64,000 nt of DNA from an uncultured bacterium (GCA_902777855.1 CACYVN010000001.1:62001-126000); one strand, 5' to 3'; counted from the stretch's first letter, positions 44,303-53,367 are shown. Notes: generated from the sequence alone by a model not told the origin. Made by a program: numbers and translations.

Positions 44303-45146
44303 GACACATATTCACTGGTATCCCGGGCATATAGCCAAAGCCGAAAGGAAACTCAAAGAGCAACTTTCGCTTGTGGATGCCGTAATAGAAGTGATTGATG
44401 CGAGAATACCATTATCAAGCAGATATGACAATATTACGGGACTTCTAAATCAGAAGCCCCGTTTTTTGCTTGTTAATAAATCCGATTTGGTTGATAAAAA
44501 CGAGCTTGATAAATATATTGAAATTCTGAAAAAAGAAACGGGAACTTCTGTTATTCCGACAAGTGCAAAATATAATAAAGACCTTAATGTTATTGTAAAA
44601 GAGGCAATCAAGTTGTCTGAACTGAGAATACAGGTTATTATGGCAAAAGGTCTTTTACGCAGACCTGCAAGAATTATGGTCGTCGGACTTCCAAATGTCG
44701 GCAAATCAAGTATTATAAATAAATTGACTCGTTCGTCAAAAACAAAAACAGGTGCAAAGGCAGGGGTTACAAGACAACAGCAGTGGGTGAGAATTAACCC
44801 GCAACTTGAACTTTTAGATACCCCGGGGATTATTCCTATGAAACAGGAAGACCAGGAGCGTGCCGTAAAACTTGCATTCGTAAATTCTGTCGGAGATAAT
44901 GCGTATTCAAACGATATCGTTGCAAGAGAACTGTTAAATGTTCTTAATGACAAGCAGACAAATATTTTTAAAGAATACTACGGAATTGAACAGAATAACG
45001 AATTGACGCTTGAAAATATTGCCATATGCCGTAAGTGGTTAATACGAAATCAGGAGCCTGACATTGAACGCACATCCGGGTATCTTTTAAAAGACTTTCG
45101 TGAAGGCAAAATCGGAAAGTTTATTCTTGACAATCTTAATTTATAA
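44289..45146 (+). CDS. rbgA: Ribosome biogenesis GTPase RbgA (YlqF)
   Basis: A 285-residue circularly permuted GTPase that matures the large ribosomal subunit. The order is G4 VNKSD, G5 TSAK, G1 GLPNVGKSS and G3 DTPG, with the N-terminal IHWYPGHIAKAERKL typical of the family. The TTG start lies inside the end of rplS and has AAGGA 5 nt upstream; no ATG lies close by in frame. The overlap couples L19 synthesis to the assembly factor. It overlaps the convergent recF by 11 bp. Confidence 0.94.
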   Translation: MKKDKTHIHWYPGHIAKAERKLKEQLSLVDAVIEVIDARIPLSSRYDNITGLLNQKPRFLLVNKSDLVDKNELDKYIEILKKETGTSVIPTSAKYNKDLNVIVKEAIKLSELRIQVIMAKGLLRRPARIMVVGLPNVGKSSIINKLTRSSKTKTGAKAGVTRQQQWVRINPQLELLDTPGIIPMKQEDQERAVKLAFVNSVGDNAYSNDIVARELLNVLNDKQTNIFKEYYGIEQNNELTLENIAICRKWLIRNQEPDIERTSGYLLKDFREGKIGKFILDNLNL

Positions 45147-46248
45147 TTTCCCCGTTTTCTATTTTATAAATCTGAACATCTTTCAAAAATTCTTCCTCAA
45201 AAAGAATAGTATCAACAGATGTGATAATTGTCTGAGTGCCATCAGATATAGATTTTAACAGATAATTTTGCCTTATATCATCCAGCTCGGCAAGCACGTC
45301 ATCTAATAACAAAATCGGCTCATCCCCTGTTTTTTGGGTGATAATATCAAGTTCGGAGAGTTTGAGGGCAAGAACAACTGTTCTTTGCTGACCCTGAGAT
45401 GCGAATTTTGTTCCGTCAAGTCCGTTGATTTTAAAATCAATATCATCTCTGTGAGGTCCGACACAAGCCTGACATCTGCGCATTTCTTCTGTTTTACGAT
45501 CTTCAAGTGATGCTTTAAAAACAGTCTGAATGTCATTTATATCTTCAATTGCCGAATCATCTAAAAATGAACAGTTATATGCGACCGACAAATCTTCGTT
45601 TTCACTGATTGTTCTGTGTTTTGATTTTGCGATTTTTTCAATTTCTTTTAAATATTTTTTTCTTATAAATATAATATTACTTCCTGCAACTGAGAGTTGT
45701 TCGTTTAGAACATCGAGCAGAGCATCATCGTAATTACCTGATTTTGCACATTCTTTATAATAATTATTTTTTTGTATTCTTATTTTTTCGTATTTAGCCA
45801 AGCGGTCGTCATATGCAGGATAAATTTGGGATATCGCTCTGTCAAGCCAATCACGTCTGTCCTGAGGCGTCCCCCTCAAAAGCAAAAGGTCTGAACTTGA
45901 AAATAATACACATTTTAAAGTGTTTTTAAAGTCTTTAATTATTGATTTAACTCCGTTTAATTTTAATTCCCGTTTTTTATCATTTCCGTATTTACAATAC
46001 ACGCTGATATTTGTGTTATTTTTCAGTAATTCGCATTCTAAAGTAAACATTTCTGTATCAAATTTTATTAAATCCATATTATTTGATGTTCTTGGACTCT
46101 TTAAAAGAGACAGAAAATAAATACTTTCCAGAATATTTGTTTTCCCCTGGGCATTTTTCCCAATAATAAGAATTTTATTTTTATCCAAATTTAATTTTAA
46201 ATCTTTGCAATTTCTGTAATTACAAAGCTCTAATCTCTTTAGTTTCAT
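45136..46248 (-). CDS. recF: DNA replication and repair protein RecF
   Basis: A 370-residue SMC-like ATPase that loads RecA at gaps. Walker A is IIGKNAQGKTNILESI, the signature is ASQGQQRTVVLALKLSE and Walker B is ILLLDDVLAELDD. The start at 46248 gives MKLKRLELCNYRN, the family N-terminus; the frame extends 12 codons further but a TATAAT box lies between, exactly 6 nt before this ATG. It is not next to dnaA, dnaN or gyrB. Confidence 0.94.
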   Translation of the reverse strand: MKLKRLELCNYRNCKDLKLNLDKNKILIIGKNAQGKTNILESIYFLSLLKSPRTSNNMDLIKFDTEMFTLECELLKNNTNISVYCKYGNDKKRELKLNGVKSIIKDFKNTLKCVLFSSSDLLLLRGTPQDRRDWLDRAISQIYPAYDDRLAKYEKIRIQKNNYYKECAKSGNYDDALLDVLNEQLSVAGSNIIFIRKKYLKEIEKIAKSKHRTISENEDLSVAYNCSFLDDSAIEDINDIQTVFKASLEDRKTEEMRRCQACVGPHRDDIDFKINGLDGTKFASQGQQRTVVLALKLSELDIITQKTGDEPILLLDDVLAELDDIRQNYLLKSISDGTQTIITSVDTILFEEEFLKDVQIYKIENGEIIN

Positions 46249-46254
46249 AGAGCC

Positions 46255-46260
46255 ATTATA
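46255..46260 (-). promoter_or_regulatory. -10 box of recF placed for a leaderless mRNA
   Basis: TATAAT on the minus strand, exactly 6 nt before the recF ATG; no Shine-Dalgarno between. Confidence 0.55.
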
Positions 46261-46352
46261 CTTTAAATAAATGATTTTTGCCAAACAATAGACTTTATAT
46301 GCTTAATAGTGTATAATGGTTTGGGTTGAGAAAGTTTATAGAGGATTTTTAT

Positions 46353-46604
46353 ATGTTGCCTGTAATAACCGAAGAAATCTCACAAAATGTATTTGAAGAA
46401 ATTTTTGCAGATATGCCCCAATGGCGAAAAAAAATGATACATTATATTAAAGATGAAAATCCGGAAATTAACACTGCGATTATAGAAGCAGCAAACAAAA
46501 CGGATTTAGATCCGAAAGCAATTGCTCTTGGAGCTTATATGTCTTATATTATGCTTGAAACGGCAGATAAAGAAAACGATGCGTTATTAAATTATACTGA
46601 ATAA
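46353..46604 (+). CDS. Small acidic protein upstream of pilT
   Basis: An 83-residue acidic helical protein (MLPVITEEISQNVFEEIFAD, then MPQWRKKM). The start at 46353 has AGAGGA 6 nt upstream, better than the longer frame from 46326. It ends 13 bp before pilT and is probably part of the same operon. Not recognised; a pilus accessory role is a guess from position. Confidence 0.65.
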   Translation: MLPVITEEISQNVFEEIFADMPQWRKKMIHYIKDENPEINTAIIEAANKTDLDPKAIALGAYMSYIMLETADKENDALLNYTE

Positions 46605-46617
46605 TAGAGGATAAACA

Positions 46618-47685
46618 ATGATTATAGAGGATTTATTAAAAGAATTAGTAGAAAACAGAGGTTCCGATTTGCATATTTCAAGTGCATTACCCCCTGTTAT
46701 GCGTGTTGACGGTAAATTAGTAAGGATGAATTATCCTGCATTGACATCCGAGCAGGTAGAACAGTTGTTATTCCCAATGATGTCAAATGACCAGAGGCGA
46801 CGTCTTGAGCAGGACTGGGAACTTGATTTTTCTTATGGTATTAAAGGAATGGGGCGTTTCCGTGTAAACTTTTATAAGGATAAAGGTTCCTATGCCGCAG
46901 CATTCAGAACAATTACTTCCGAAGCCCCGACACTTGAAAATATGAATATGCCTCCTATCGTTACGGAAGTTGCTCAAAAGCCAAGAGGTCTTGTACTTGT
47001 AACAGGTCCTACAGGTTCAGGTAAATCAACCACTCTTGCTGCAATGATTGACTATATTAATCGTACAAGAGCGGAACATATTTTGACAATTGAAGACCCT
47101 ATCGAATTTGTGCATAAATCCAAAATGAGTGTTATTCACCAGCGAGAACTCGGCATGGATACTCGTTCATTTGCTAACGCTCTAAAATCAGCTCTCCGTG
47201 AAGACCCGGATATCATTCTGGTAGGCGAAATGCGTGACCATGAGACAATTGCATTGGCACTGACTGCTGCTGAAACAGGTCACTTGGTTTTCGGAACATT
47301 GCACACATCTTCTGCATCCCAGACAATTGACCGTATTATTGACGTATTCCCACAGGGACAGCAACAGCAAATCCGAGTTCAGCTTGCAAACTCGCTTGTT
47401 GCGGTTTTTGCACAAACTCTTTTGCCCAAGCAACTCCCTGACGGAACTTCCAAAGGGCGTGTAATGGCTCAGGAAATCATGATAGTTACTCCTGCTATTG
47501 CAAACTTAATCAGAGAATCTAAGGCTGCACAAATTTACTCAACAATTCAGACAAGTTCTGAAAGTGGCATGCAAACTTTAGAAGCAGCATTGGCAAATTT
47601 GGTTAATGAAGGTTTAGTCACTGTTGAAAATGCAATGGCAAAATCTTCAAAACCATCAGAGCTGCAAAGACTTATCAAAAAATAA
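46618..47685 (+). CDS. pilT: Type IV pilus retraction ATPase PilT
   Basis: A 355-residue secretion-type ATPase that depolymerises pili for twitching motility and DNA uptake. Walker A is GPTGSGKSTTLAAMID, the Asp box is in ILTIEDPIEF, Walker B is DPDIILVGEMRD, and the His box is ETGHLVFGTLHTSSA. The PilT-specific AIRNLIRE motif appears as AIANLIRESKAAQI. GAGGATAAAC precedes the ATG. No pilB, pilC or pilin is in the window. Confidence 0.95.
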   Translation: MIIEDLLKELVENRGSDLHISSALPPVMRVDGKLVRMNYPALTSEQVEQLLFPMMSNDQRRRLEQDWELDFSYGIKGMGRFRVNFYKDKGSYAAAFRTITSEAPTLENMNMPPIVTEVAQKPRGLVLVTGPTGSGKSTTLAAMIDYINRTRAEHILTIEDPIEFVHKSKMSVIHQRELGMDTRSFANALKSALREDPDIILVGEMRDHETIALALTAAETGHLVFGTLHTSSASQTIDRIIDVFPQGQQQQIRVQLANSLVAVFAQTLLPKQLPDGTSKGRVMAQEIMIVTPAIANLIRESKAAQIYSTIQTSSESGMQTLEAALANLVNEGLVTVENAMAKSSKPSELQRLIKK

Positions 47686-47709
47686 TATAAATGAAAGGAA
47701 AACATAGTT

Positions 47710-48468
47710 ATGGCTTCATTAACAGATGCCTTCAATGATGCTATTGGCGAAAGTAATTCTGTAATAAAGTTTATTGTATATGCCATTCCCGTTTTTATTT
47801 GTGCAACATTATATTTAGCTAAAAATATATTTGCGTGTTATTTATTTGCTGTCCCGACTATTATATTGCTGGCAACTTTAATGAGTAACGGGATATATAA
47901 TATCAGGGCAAATAAGCGTGAAATATTAACTTTTAACATTATTTCACTTATCCCTGTTTTTGTAAAACTCTTTATTGCAGTAGTCCCTATATTTTGTATT
48001 ATGACACTGATTGGTTTTAGTATTATTTCTTTTGTAAAATTACCATTTGATATTCCGAATTTATCTTTAATTTTTAATTGTGTAATTGGTCTGATTATTT
48101 TTTCCTTAATATTCACTTCATATCTCGCATTTTCGAAAACTTTAAATGTTATTGATGCTTATAACTTAAAAGTAATCTCAGAATCATCTATTGACGTTTT
48201 AATAAATTTATTGTTTTTAATTCCTCAACTTGCAATTGCAAACGGAATTATGATTGGAGCTGTCTGGTATTTGTTTTTTGTATTCCATTTGCCTTTGACA
48301 AATCCTTTATTTGTATTTTATTGTTCGTGCATAACTGTTTTAAATGTTTCAGTACTCTCAAGCTATTTTGCACAGGCATCCTATGAACTGATAAAGGGTA
48401 AAGACAGTGAATATCAGGACAATTATCATATGAAAGGGTCTGGAATTTATACCCATAACAAAAAATGA
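47710..48468 (+). CDS. Multi-spanning membrane protein in the pilT unit
   Basis: A 252-residue protein with about six membrane helices (VIKFIVYAIPVFICATLYLA, LFAVPTIILLATLMS, LFIAVVPIFCIMTLIGF, LIIFSLIFTSYLAF, LINLLFLIPQLAIA, VLNVSVLSSYFAQ). A short soluble C-terminal tail follows. It begins 25 bp after pilT with AAAGGA before the ATG, so it is probably co-transcribed. Resembles DUF4013-type proteins only in general layout; function unknown. Confidence 0.75.
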   Translation: MASLTDAFNDAIGESNSVIKFIVYAIPVFICATLYLAKNIFACYLFAVPTIILLATLMSNGIYNIRANKREILTFNIISLIPVFVKLFIAVVPIFCIMTLIGFSIISFVKLPFDIPNLSLIFNCVIGLIIFSLIFTSYLAFSKTLNVIDAYNLKVISESSIDVLINLLFLIPQLAIANGIMIGAVWYLFFVFHLPLTNPLFVFYCSCITVLNVSVLSSYFAQASYELIKGKDSEYQDNYHMKGSGIYTHNKK

Positions 48469-48472
48469 TAGT

Positions 48473-50458
48473 TTAGTTTATATCTCTTAGTTTTTTTAGC
48501 TGGTCACGAATTTCTGCCGCACGTTCAAAATCAAGTATTTTGGCTGCTTTGTGCATATCTTTTTCAAGTTTTGAGATAAGTTTAGGCAAATCTTTTTTCT
48601 CAATACCGTGTTCAATCATTTCTTCCGCGACAACATCTTCAAGATTACGGTAACTTGCAATAAGTGATAACAAATTATTTTCAATAGGTTTCTTAATTGT
48701 TTGAGGAATAATTCCGTATTTTTTGTTGTATTCAATCTGAATTTGTCTTCTGCGTTCAGTTTCTTTAATAGCATTTTTCATAGAATCAGTAATTTTGTCG
48801 GCATACATAATTACTTCCCCGCAAGAGTTTCTTGCCGCACGTCCTATTGTTTGTATCAAACTTGTTTCAGAGCGAAGAAATCCCTCTTTATCAGCGTCCA
48901 TAATTGCGACAAGTGAAACTTCCGGAATATCTAAACCTTCCCTCAGCAAGTTTACACCGATAAGCACATCAAATTCCCCCAGACGCAAATCTCTCAGTAT
49001 TTCCACTCTTTCGATAGATTTCACTTCGCTGTGCAAATAGCGGACACGTATGCCTTCTTGTAAAAAGAAATCTGTCAAATCCTCTGCCATACGTTTTGTA
49101 AGTGTAGTTATAAGGATTCTTTCATCTTTATCTGCACGTTTTTTGATTTCCGCTTTTAAATCAGGGATTTGGCTGTCAATTGGGCGTACTGAAATCTTCG
49201 GATCTAAAAGACCTGTAGGTCTTATTATTTGTTCAACAATTTGGGAAGATGTCTGTCTCTCAAATTCTGCAGGAGTTGCAGAAATATAAATTTTTTGCCC
49301 TACTTTGTTGAAAAATTCTTCGTTTTTAAGCGGTCTGTTGTCTTTTGCACATGGCAGCCTAAAACCGTAATCGACAAGCACCTGTTTTCTTGATGCATCG
49401 CCATTACTCATTCCTTTTATTTGAGGTAAAGTTTCATGTGATTCATCAACTATAGTCAGAAATTTATCGGGGAAATAATCAAGAAGTGTTGCCGGCGCAG
49501 TACCCGGAGCTCTGCGCTCTAAAATTCTTGAATAATTTTCAATCCCTGTACAATATCCCATTTCTTTTATCATTTCAATATCGTATTTTACACGTTGCTC
49601 AAGCCTTTGGGCTTCAACAAGCTTGTTTTGGTCATTTAGTTCGACCAATCTGTCTGACAGCTCTTTTCTTATCATTTTTATTGTTTCTTCCTGATCATCA
49701 TCATCTGTTATATAGTGGACTGCAGGATAAATAACAAGTTCATTCGGGCTGTCAATGATTTCGCCCGAAACCTGATCGATCTTAACTATTTTTTCAAGCT
49801 CATCCCCAAAGAAATACAATCTTGTTATAATTTTTTCATACGGAGGCATAATTTCTACAATATCGCCACGCACCCTAAAGGTTGAATATTTTAACTCTAT
49901 ATCATTTCTTTCATACCTGATTTCTACGAGATATTTTAATAGCGCATCTCTGTCTATATCATCACCCTTATGAAGCGTAATTGTCCCTTTAAAATAATTT
50001 TCAGGAACACCTAAACCGTAAATACAACTCACAGAAGCCACAACAATAACATCATCACGCTCATAAAGACTCCGAGTTGTGTTATGGCGTAATCGGTCAA
50101 TTTCTTCGTTTATGCTTGAAGACTTTTCGATGTAAGTATCGGTTCTTGGAATATATGCTTCTGGCTGATAATAATCATAGTAACTTATGAAATATTCAAC
50201 GGCATTATCGGGAAATAATTCTTTAAATTCATTATATAATTGTGCTGCAAGTGTTTTATTATGGGCAATAATAAGAGTTGGACGTTGGACTTTTTCAATT
50301 ACATTTGCGATGGTAAAAGTTTTTCCTGACCCTGTAATGCCAAGCAGAGTTTGTGTGTCATCTCCTCGGTTAAGACCTTCAACAAGTTTTTCTATTGCCT
50401 GAGGCTGATCACCTGACGGCTTATATTTTGAAACCAACTTAAATAATTTATGCTCCAT
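48473..50458 (-). CDS. uvrB: UvrABC system protein B
   Basis: A 661-residue nucleotide excision repair helicase. Walker A is GITGSGKT, the beta-hairpin region is [20 protein letters not shown], motif II is DESHETLPQ, and motifs V-VI are [14 protein letters not shown] and QTIGRAARN. The C-terminal UVR helix ([21 protein letters not shown]) binds UvrC. Length and order standard. It ends 4 bp from the convergent membrane protein gene. Confidence 0.98.
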   Translation of the reverse strand: MEHKLFKLVSKYKPSGDQPQAIEKLVEGLNRGDDTQTLLGITGSGKTFTIANVIEKVQRPTLIIAHNKTLAAQLYNEFKELFPDNAVEYFISYYDYYQPEAYIPRTDTYIEKSSSINEEIDRLRHNTTRSLYERDDVIVVASVSCIYGLGVPENYFKGTITLHKGDDIDRDALLKYLVEIRYERNDIELKYSTFRVRGDIVEIMPPYEKIITRLYFFGDELEKIVKIDQVSGEIIDSPNELVIYPAVHYITDDDDQEETIKMIRKELSDRLVELNDQNKLVEAQRLEQRVKYDIEMIKEMGYCTGIENYSRILERRAPGTAPATLLDYFPDKFLTIVDESHETLPQIKGMSNGDASRKQVLVDYGFRLPCAKDNRPLKNEEFFNKVGQKIYISATPAEFERQTSSQIVEQIIRPTGLLDPKISVRPIDSQIPDLKAEIKKRADKDERILITTLTKRMAEDLTDFFLQEGIRVRYLHSEVKSIERVEILRDLRLGEFDVLIGVNLLREGLDIPEVSLVAIMDADKEGFLRSETSLIQTIGRAARNSCGEVIMYADKITDSMKNAIKETERRRQIQIEYNKKYGIIPQTIKKPIENNLLSLIASYRNLEDVVAEEMIEHGIEKKDLPKLISKLEKDMHKAAKILDFERAAEIRDQLKKLRDIN

Positions 50459-50519
50459 ACCTTAAATTTTATTATAAAAATAATCGTAATTGTACATAAA
50501 CTATATTATGAATATATGT

Positions 50520-50554
50520 AAAAAAGAAGTCGACATATTGCCGACTTCTTTTTT
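50520..50554 (-). terminator. Terminator after rubredoxin
   Basis: AAAAAAGAAGTCG and CGACTTCTTTTTT form a 13-bp stem; on the minus strand the U-tract begins a few nt past the stop. Confidence 0.85.
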
Positions 50555-50691
50555 TATGCTTGTTCAAACTGATCTTTTCCGACACCGCAAAGTGGGCAAA
50601 CCCAATCTTCCGGCAAATCTTCAAAAGCAACGTTCCCGTTTTCAGCCGGATCATATTCGTAACCACATACACTACATACCCATTTAGTCAT
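50554..50691 (-). CDS. Rubredoxin
   Basis: A 45-residue rubredoxin with both iron-binding knuckles, [10 protein letters not shown] and [11 protein letters not shown], and the conserved DLPEDWVCP. It carries single electrons, usually to peroxide or oxygen reducing enzymes in anaerobes. The start at 50691 has AAAGGAG 7 nt upstream; the longer frame to 50772 has no site. Monocistronic. Confidence 0.95.
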   Translation of the reverse strand: MTKWVCSVCGYEYDPAENGNVAFEDLPEDWVCPLCGVGKDQFEQA

Positions 50692-50797
50692 AATAAAACT
50701 CCTTTCATTAACTACTGTCGGCACAGCAATACCGACCCATATTCTTTGTATTATCAGATTATAACATATCAAATATTTTAATCAATAACAAATGATA

Positions 50798-52120
50798 TTA
50801 AGCCTGTGAGTCAAGTTTTGCTTCAACATCTTTTTTAACCTGATATGCCTTATTATCACCGAAATATCTGACCGCAAGCATGACAGCAGGTGCTAAAACA
50901 CCCAATGCACCTATACATGAACCGATATTTTTGATAACAGATGCTCTTTTAAGTTTTCTTACTGATTTGAAGAAAGTATCAATATCTTCGCCTGATTTTT
51001 CATATTGATTAAGCAATTTCTCAATTTTAGAACCAATTCCTTTTAAATCATCTAAATCGATATATTTTCTTGTATCTACAATTGTCGGATGCTTTTTGAA
51101 CATTGAAATATTAAGTCTTGGTATTATATCGGATTCTTTTGCCATTTTTACAATGAGATTTTCATTATTTTCAGGATTGACAGCAAATTTATACAAATAA
51201 GCATCCGAAATATTTTGATTTGCTTTAAAGGCATTAAGATGAGTTTTTAACGAACCGTCTTTGAACGCATTTTTAAAATCTTCATTTTCAATTACTCTTG
51301 CATCCAAATCTATAGATTTGTTGTGAGTTTTTTCGCAATGTTTTTCGAGAGCTTTGGCAATCATAGGTCCTGCAAGGTACATAAATGCCCAAAAACTCCC
51401 TTCTTTTATGGCATAACCCATAAAATCCTGAGGATTTCTTGAATGCGATAATCTTTCACCTGTAATAACTCCATCAACTATCATTAGATTCTTAACAGGA
51501 TTAAACATAAAATCCTGCAATCCGCCGGTAAACGATACCTGCGCATTTTTCTTATCGCTGTGAACCGCAGAGAATTTTGAAGAAAACGGTATTTCTCTTG
51601 AACCAAAACTTTCTGCTACTTTCTTTTTATTATCAAAATAATCTTTTGTAATCTGATTTTCAGTGTATTTGTGTCTGAATTTTGTTAAACCGAAATAAGA
51701 CAGTGCAGTCAAAGCGGTTGAGGCAATAAATTTTGCCATCGTTAATGTCTTAAATAAATGCTGTTTTTTAGATGCATTTACAATACTTTGCTTAATTTCT
51801 TCACTCGGTGCAAATTGTTTTGCAAGCGCAAGAATCTTTTTATCTTTAAAAAGTCTTACGTCAAAGTGCGGATCTAATTTGGCATGCTTAAAAATTGTTT
51901 TATCCAATAGATATTTATAAGTCGGAATGCCGCCAAGCCAGATAGCCTGAGTCCCAAACTCATCAATAAATCTGTCTTTACCTTCAACCTTGTCGCCCGC
52001 AATGTAAGAAGCTGTTGTAAGTCCGCAGCTGTTTGCGACATCTTTTATTCCTAACGGGATAAGTGAACTGTTATTACCTAATGTTGAATATATTGTACTT
52101 GCTGTTATCTTTGAAATCAT
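50798..52120 (-). CDS. Lineage-specific membrane protein, unknown
   Basis: A 440-residue protein not recognised. It has hydrophobic segments FIASTALTALSYFGL, FWAFMYLAGPMIAKAL and IGALGVLAPAVMLAVRYFG, and an internal VSFTGGLQDFMF near residue 185 similar to the N-terminal FTG pattern of other proteins here. No signal peptide. AAGGACAAGGAA before the ATG at 52120 decides the start over 52168. The general layout resembles the 822 gene, but I see no alignable stretch. Confidence 0.7.
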   Translation of the reverse strand: MISKITASTIYSTLGNNSSLIPLGIKDVANSCGLTTASYIAGDKVEGKDRFIDEFGTQAIWLGGIPTYKYLLDKTIFKHAKLDPHFDVRLFKDKKILALAKQFAPSEEIKQSIVNASKKQHLFKTLTMAKFIASTALTALSYFGLTKFRHKYTENQITKDYFDNKKKVAESFGSREIPFSSKFSAVHSDKKNAQVSFTGGLQDFMFNPVKNLMIVDGVITGERLSHSRNPQDFMGYAIKEGSFWAFMYLAGPMIAKALEKHCEKTHNKSIDLDARVIENEDFKNAFKDGSLKTHLNAFKANQNISDAYLYKFAVNPENNENLIVKMAKESDIIPRLNISMFKKHPTIVDTRKYIDLDDLKGIGSKIEKLLNQYEKSGEDIDTFFKSVRKLKRASVIKNIGSCIGALGVLAPAVMLAVRYFGDNKAYQVKKDVEAKLDSQA

Positions 52121-52187
52121 TTCCTTGTCCTTTGCCCTAAAACCCTCGCACGAAAATCTGAAACTCATTCTTCGTTTTGATTTTCAA

Positions 52188-52208
52188 CCCTCTCCCAAAG
52201 GGCGAGGG
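52188..52208. repeat. REP-like half element
   Basis: CCCTCTCCCAAAGGGCGAGGG, an imperfect palindrome with the same CCCTC/GAGGG blocks as the other elements. Confidence 0.5.
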
Positions 52209-52408
52209 GAAAGTTTCTTAGGCCTCAATCATGTGTATTACAAACCCCACACTAAATTCATTAATTTGACTATCGGGGCATTAGCCTTTATGATTGAGTT
52301 TCGTCGTAATTTCTTATTTTCCATAATACTTTTCACCTTTTGATTAAGTTGCGTAAAAATAATAATTGCCTGAATTTATGATTATTTTTACTTTTTGTTA
52401 CACTTTTT
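52209..52408. other. Intergenic stretch with inverted repeat
   Basis: About 200 bp without a gene. CTCAATCAT (around 52223) and ATGATTGAG (around 52290) are inverted, 57 bp apart, beside two REP-like elements. Confidence 0.4.
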
Positions 52409-52488
52409 CCTCATATTCCCCTCTACCTTTGGGAGAGGGTAGAATTTCAACTTGAGCAGACAGCGAAAGTTAGAAATTAGGGTGAGGG
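52409..52488 (+). repeat. REP-like element, long form
   Basis: Begins CCTCAT, with a CCCTCTACCTTTGGGAGAGG hairpin, then TAGAATTTCAACTTGAG ... AAGTTAGAAATTA, and ends GGGTGAGGG (52480-52488). AATTTCAACTT and AAGTTAGAAATT are near-inverted. It aligns with the reverse complement of 43077-43157. Confidence 0.7.
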
Positions 52489-52489
52489 T

Positions 52490-52640
52490 AAAAAAAGAGC
52501 CCTGAAAACTTCAAAGGCTCTTTTAAATTTATCTTCAACACGACATAACGTTTGTTTTAAATCTAAAACAAGCCTTTAAGGTTTTGGTTGCTACGTCGTA
52601 ATTGTTTAGTCATTTTATGTAACCTCATTTACAAGTGTTA
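52490..52640 (-). ncRNA. Candidate small structured RNA with terminator
   Basis: On the minus strand an 8-bp helix ACGACGTA (52599-52592) / TATGTCGT (52547-52540) encloses a perfect 8-bp hairpin TTGTTTTA-GATT-TAAAACAA (52571-52552). A terminator hairpin follows: AGAGCC/GGCTCT (52521-52496) with U7. The closing helix has a G-U pair on the minus strand that would be an A-C mismatch on the plus strand, so the minus strand is favoured. No reading frame is present, and the next minus-strand gene is 370 bp away. Family not recognised. Confidence 0.45.
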
Positions 52641-52691
52641 TAGTAACACGAAATATTTTAAAATGCAATATTTTTTATCTATAAATAAATA

Positions 52692-52710
52692 TTAAGATAT
52701 GTTAACAAAC
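52692..52710 (+). promoter_or_regulatory. TTAAG direct repeat upstream of the 52786 gene
   Basis: TTAAGATATG followed by TTAACAAAC: half-sites 10 bp apart, as at 10321 and 29052. Confidence 0.3.
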
Positions 52711-52785
52711 ATGAATAGAAAAAGGCAATTATTGAAACAAAAAAAACTTTATATACATGAGGAAAGATTAAAACGGGGAATTATC

Positions 52786-53358
52786 ATGAGCGTACAGATT
52801 ACGAGAAATATCAATATTAGCGGTTGCGGAATGCCAATGATGCCAATGGCGCCAATGATGCCGATGGGCGGGTGCTGTCCCGGTATGGGGATGTCAGTAT
52901 TTTGCAGACCAATGATGGGTTGCGGAATGACTAATGCAATGGCCGCAGGTGCTTGTATCGGTGCAGCTCTTGCAACTCCGGGAGTTTTGGATGCGATAGG
53001 TTCAGGAATTCAATGGGGTTACAACAATCTTATAAAACCGGTTGTTAACTTCGCAGGAAAGGCTATTAAATGGGGTTATAACAACATAATCCAACCGGCT
53101 TGGAATAATTATATCAAACCGGCATTAGGTTGGGTATATAACAGTGTATTAAAACCGGCCTGGAACAATTACATTAAACCGACATTAGGGCTTATCGGAC
53201 AGGGCTTGCAATGGATTTGGGATCACACATTAGGCTGGATAATCAAAAAAGTCGGCAAAAAATCAGAAGGAACTCCAAAAGCACAAGGGGAAACAACGCA
53301 AGCAGCTGAAAGTACCACTGCACAGACAGTTGAAGAAACAGCCGAAGCAGAAGCATAA
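52786..53358 (+). CDS. Met/Gly/Cys-rich protein with aromatic 20-residue repeats
   Basis: A 190-residue protein that I do not recognise. Residues 13-50 are Met-, Gly-, Pro- and Cys-rich (GCGMPMMPMAPMMPMGGCC) and could bind copper or another soft metal. Residues 51-75 are a small, weakly hydrophobic helix. Residues 77-136 hold three repeats of about 20 residues: WGYNNLIKPVVNFAGKAIK, WGYNNIIQPAWNNYIKPALG and WVYNSVLKPAWNNYIKPTLG. The tail is Ala/Glu/Thr-rich. The start at 52786 has GGGGA upstream; the longer frame from 52699 lacks a site. No classical signal peptide. A membrane-active or structural role is possible. Confidence 0.7.
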   Translation: MSVQITRNINISGCGMPMMPMAPMMPMGGCCPGMGMSVFCRPMMGCGMTNAMAAGACIGAALATPGVLDAIGSGIQWGYNNLIKPVVNFAGKAIKWGYNNIIQPAWNNYIKPALGWVYNSVLKPAWNNYIKPTLGLIGQGLQWIWDHTLGWIIKKVGKKSEGTPKAQGETTQAAESTTAQTVEETAEAEA

Positions 53359-53367
53359 AAGTTTAGA

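Noticed and set aside
53014-53193. Coding repeats as a CRISPR-like or VNTR array
   Set aside because: The three units are imperfect at DNA level but in frame and protein-like, so they are protein repeats.
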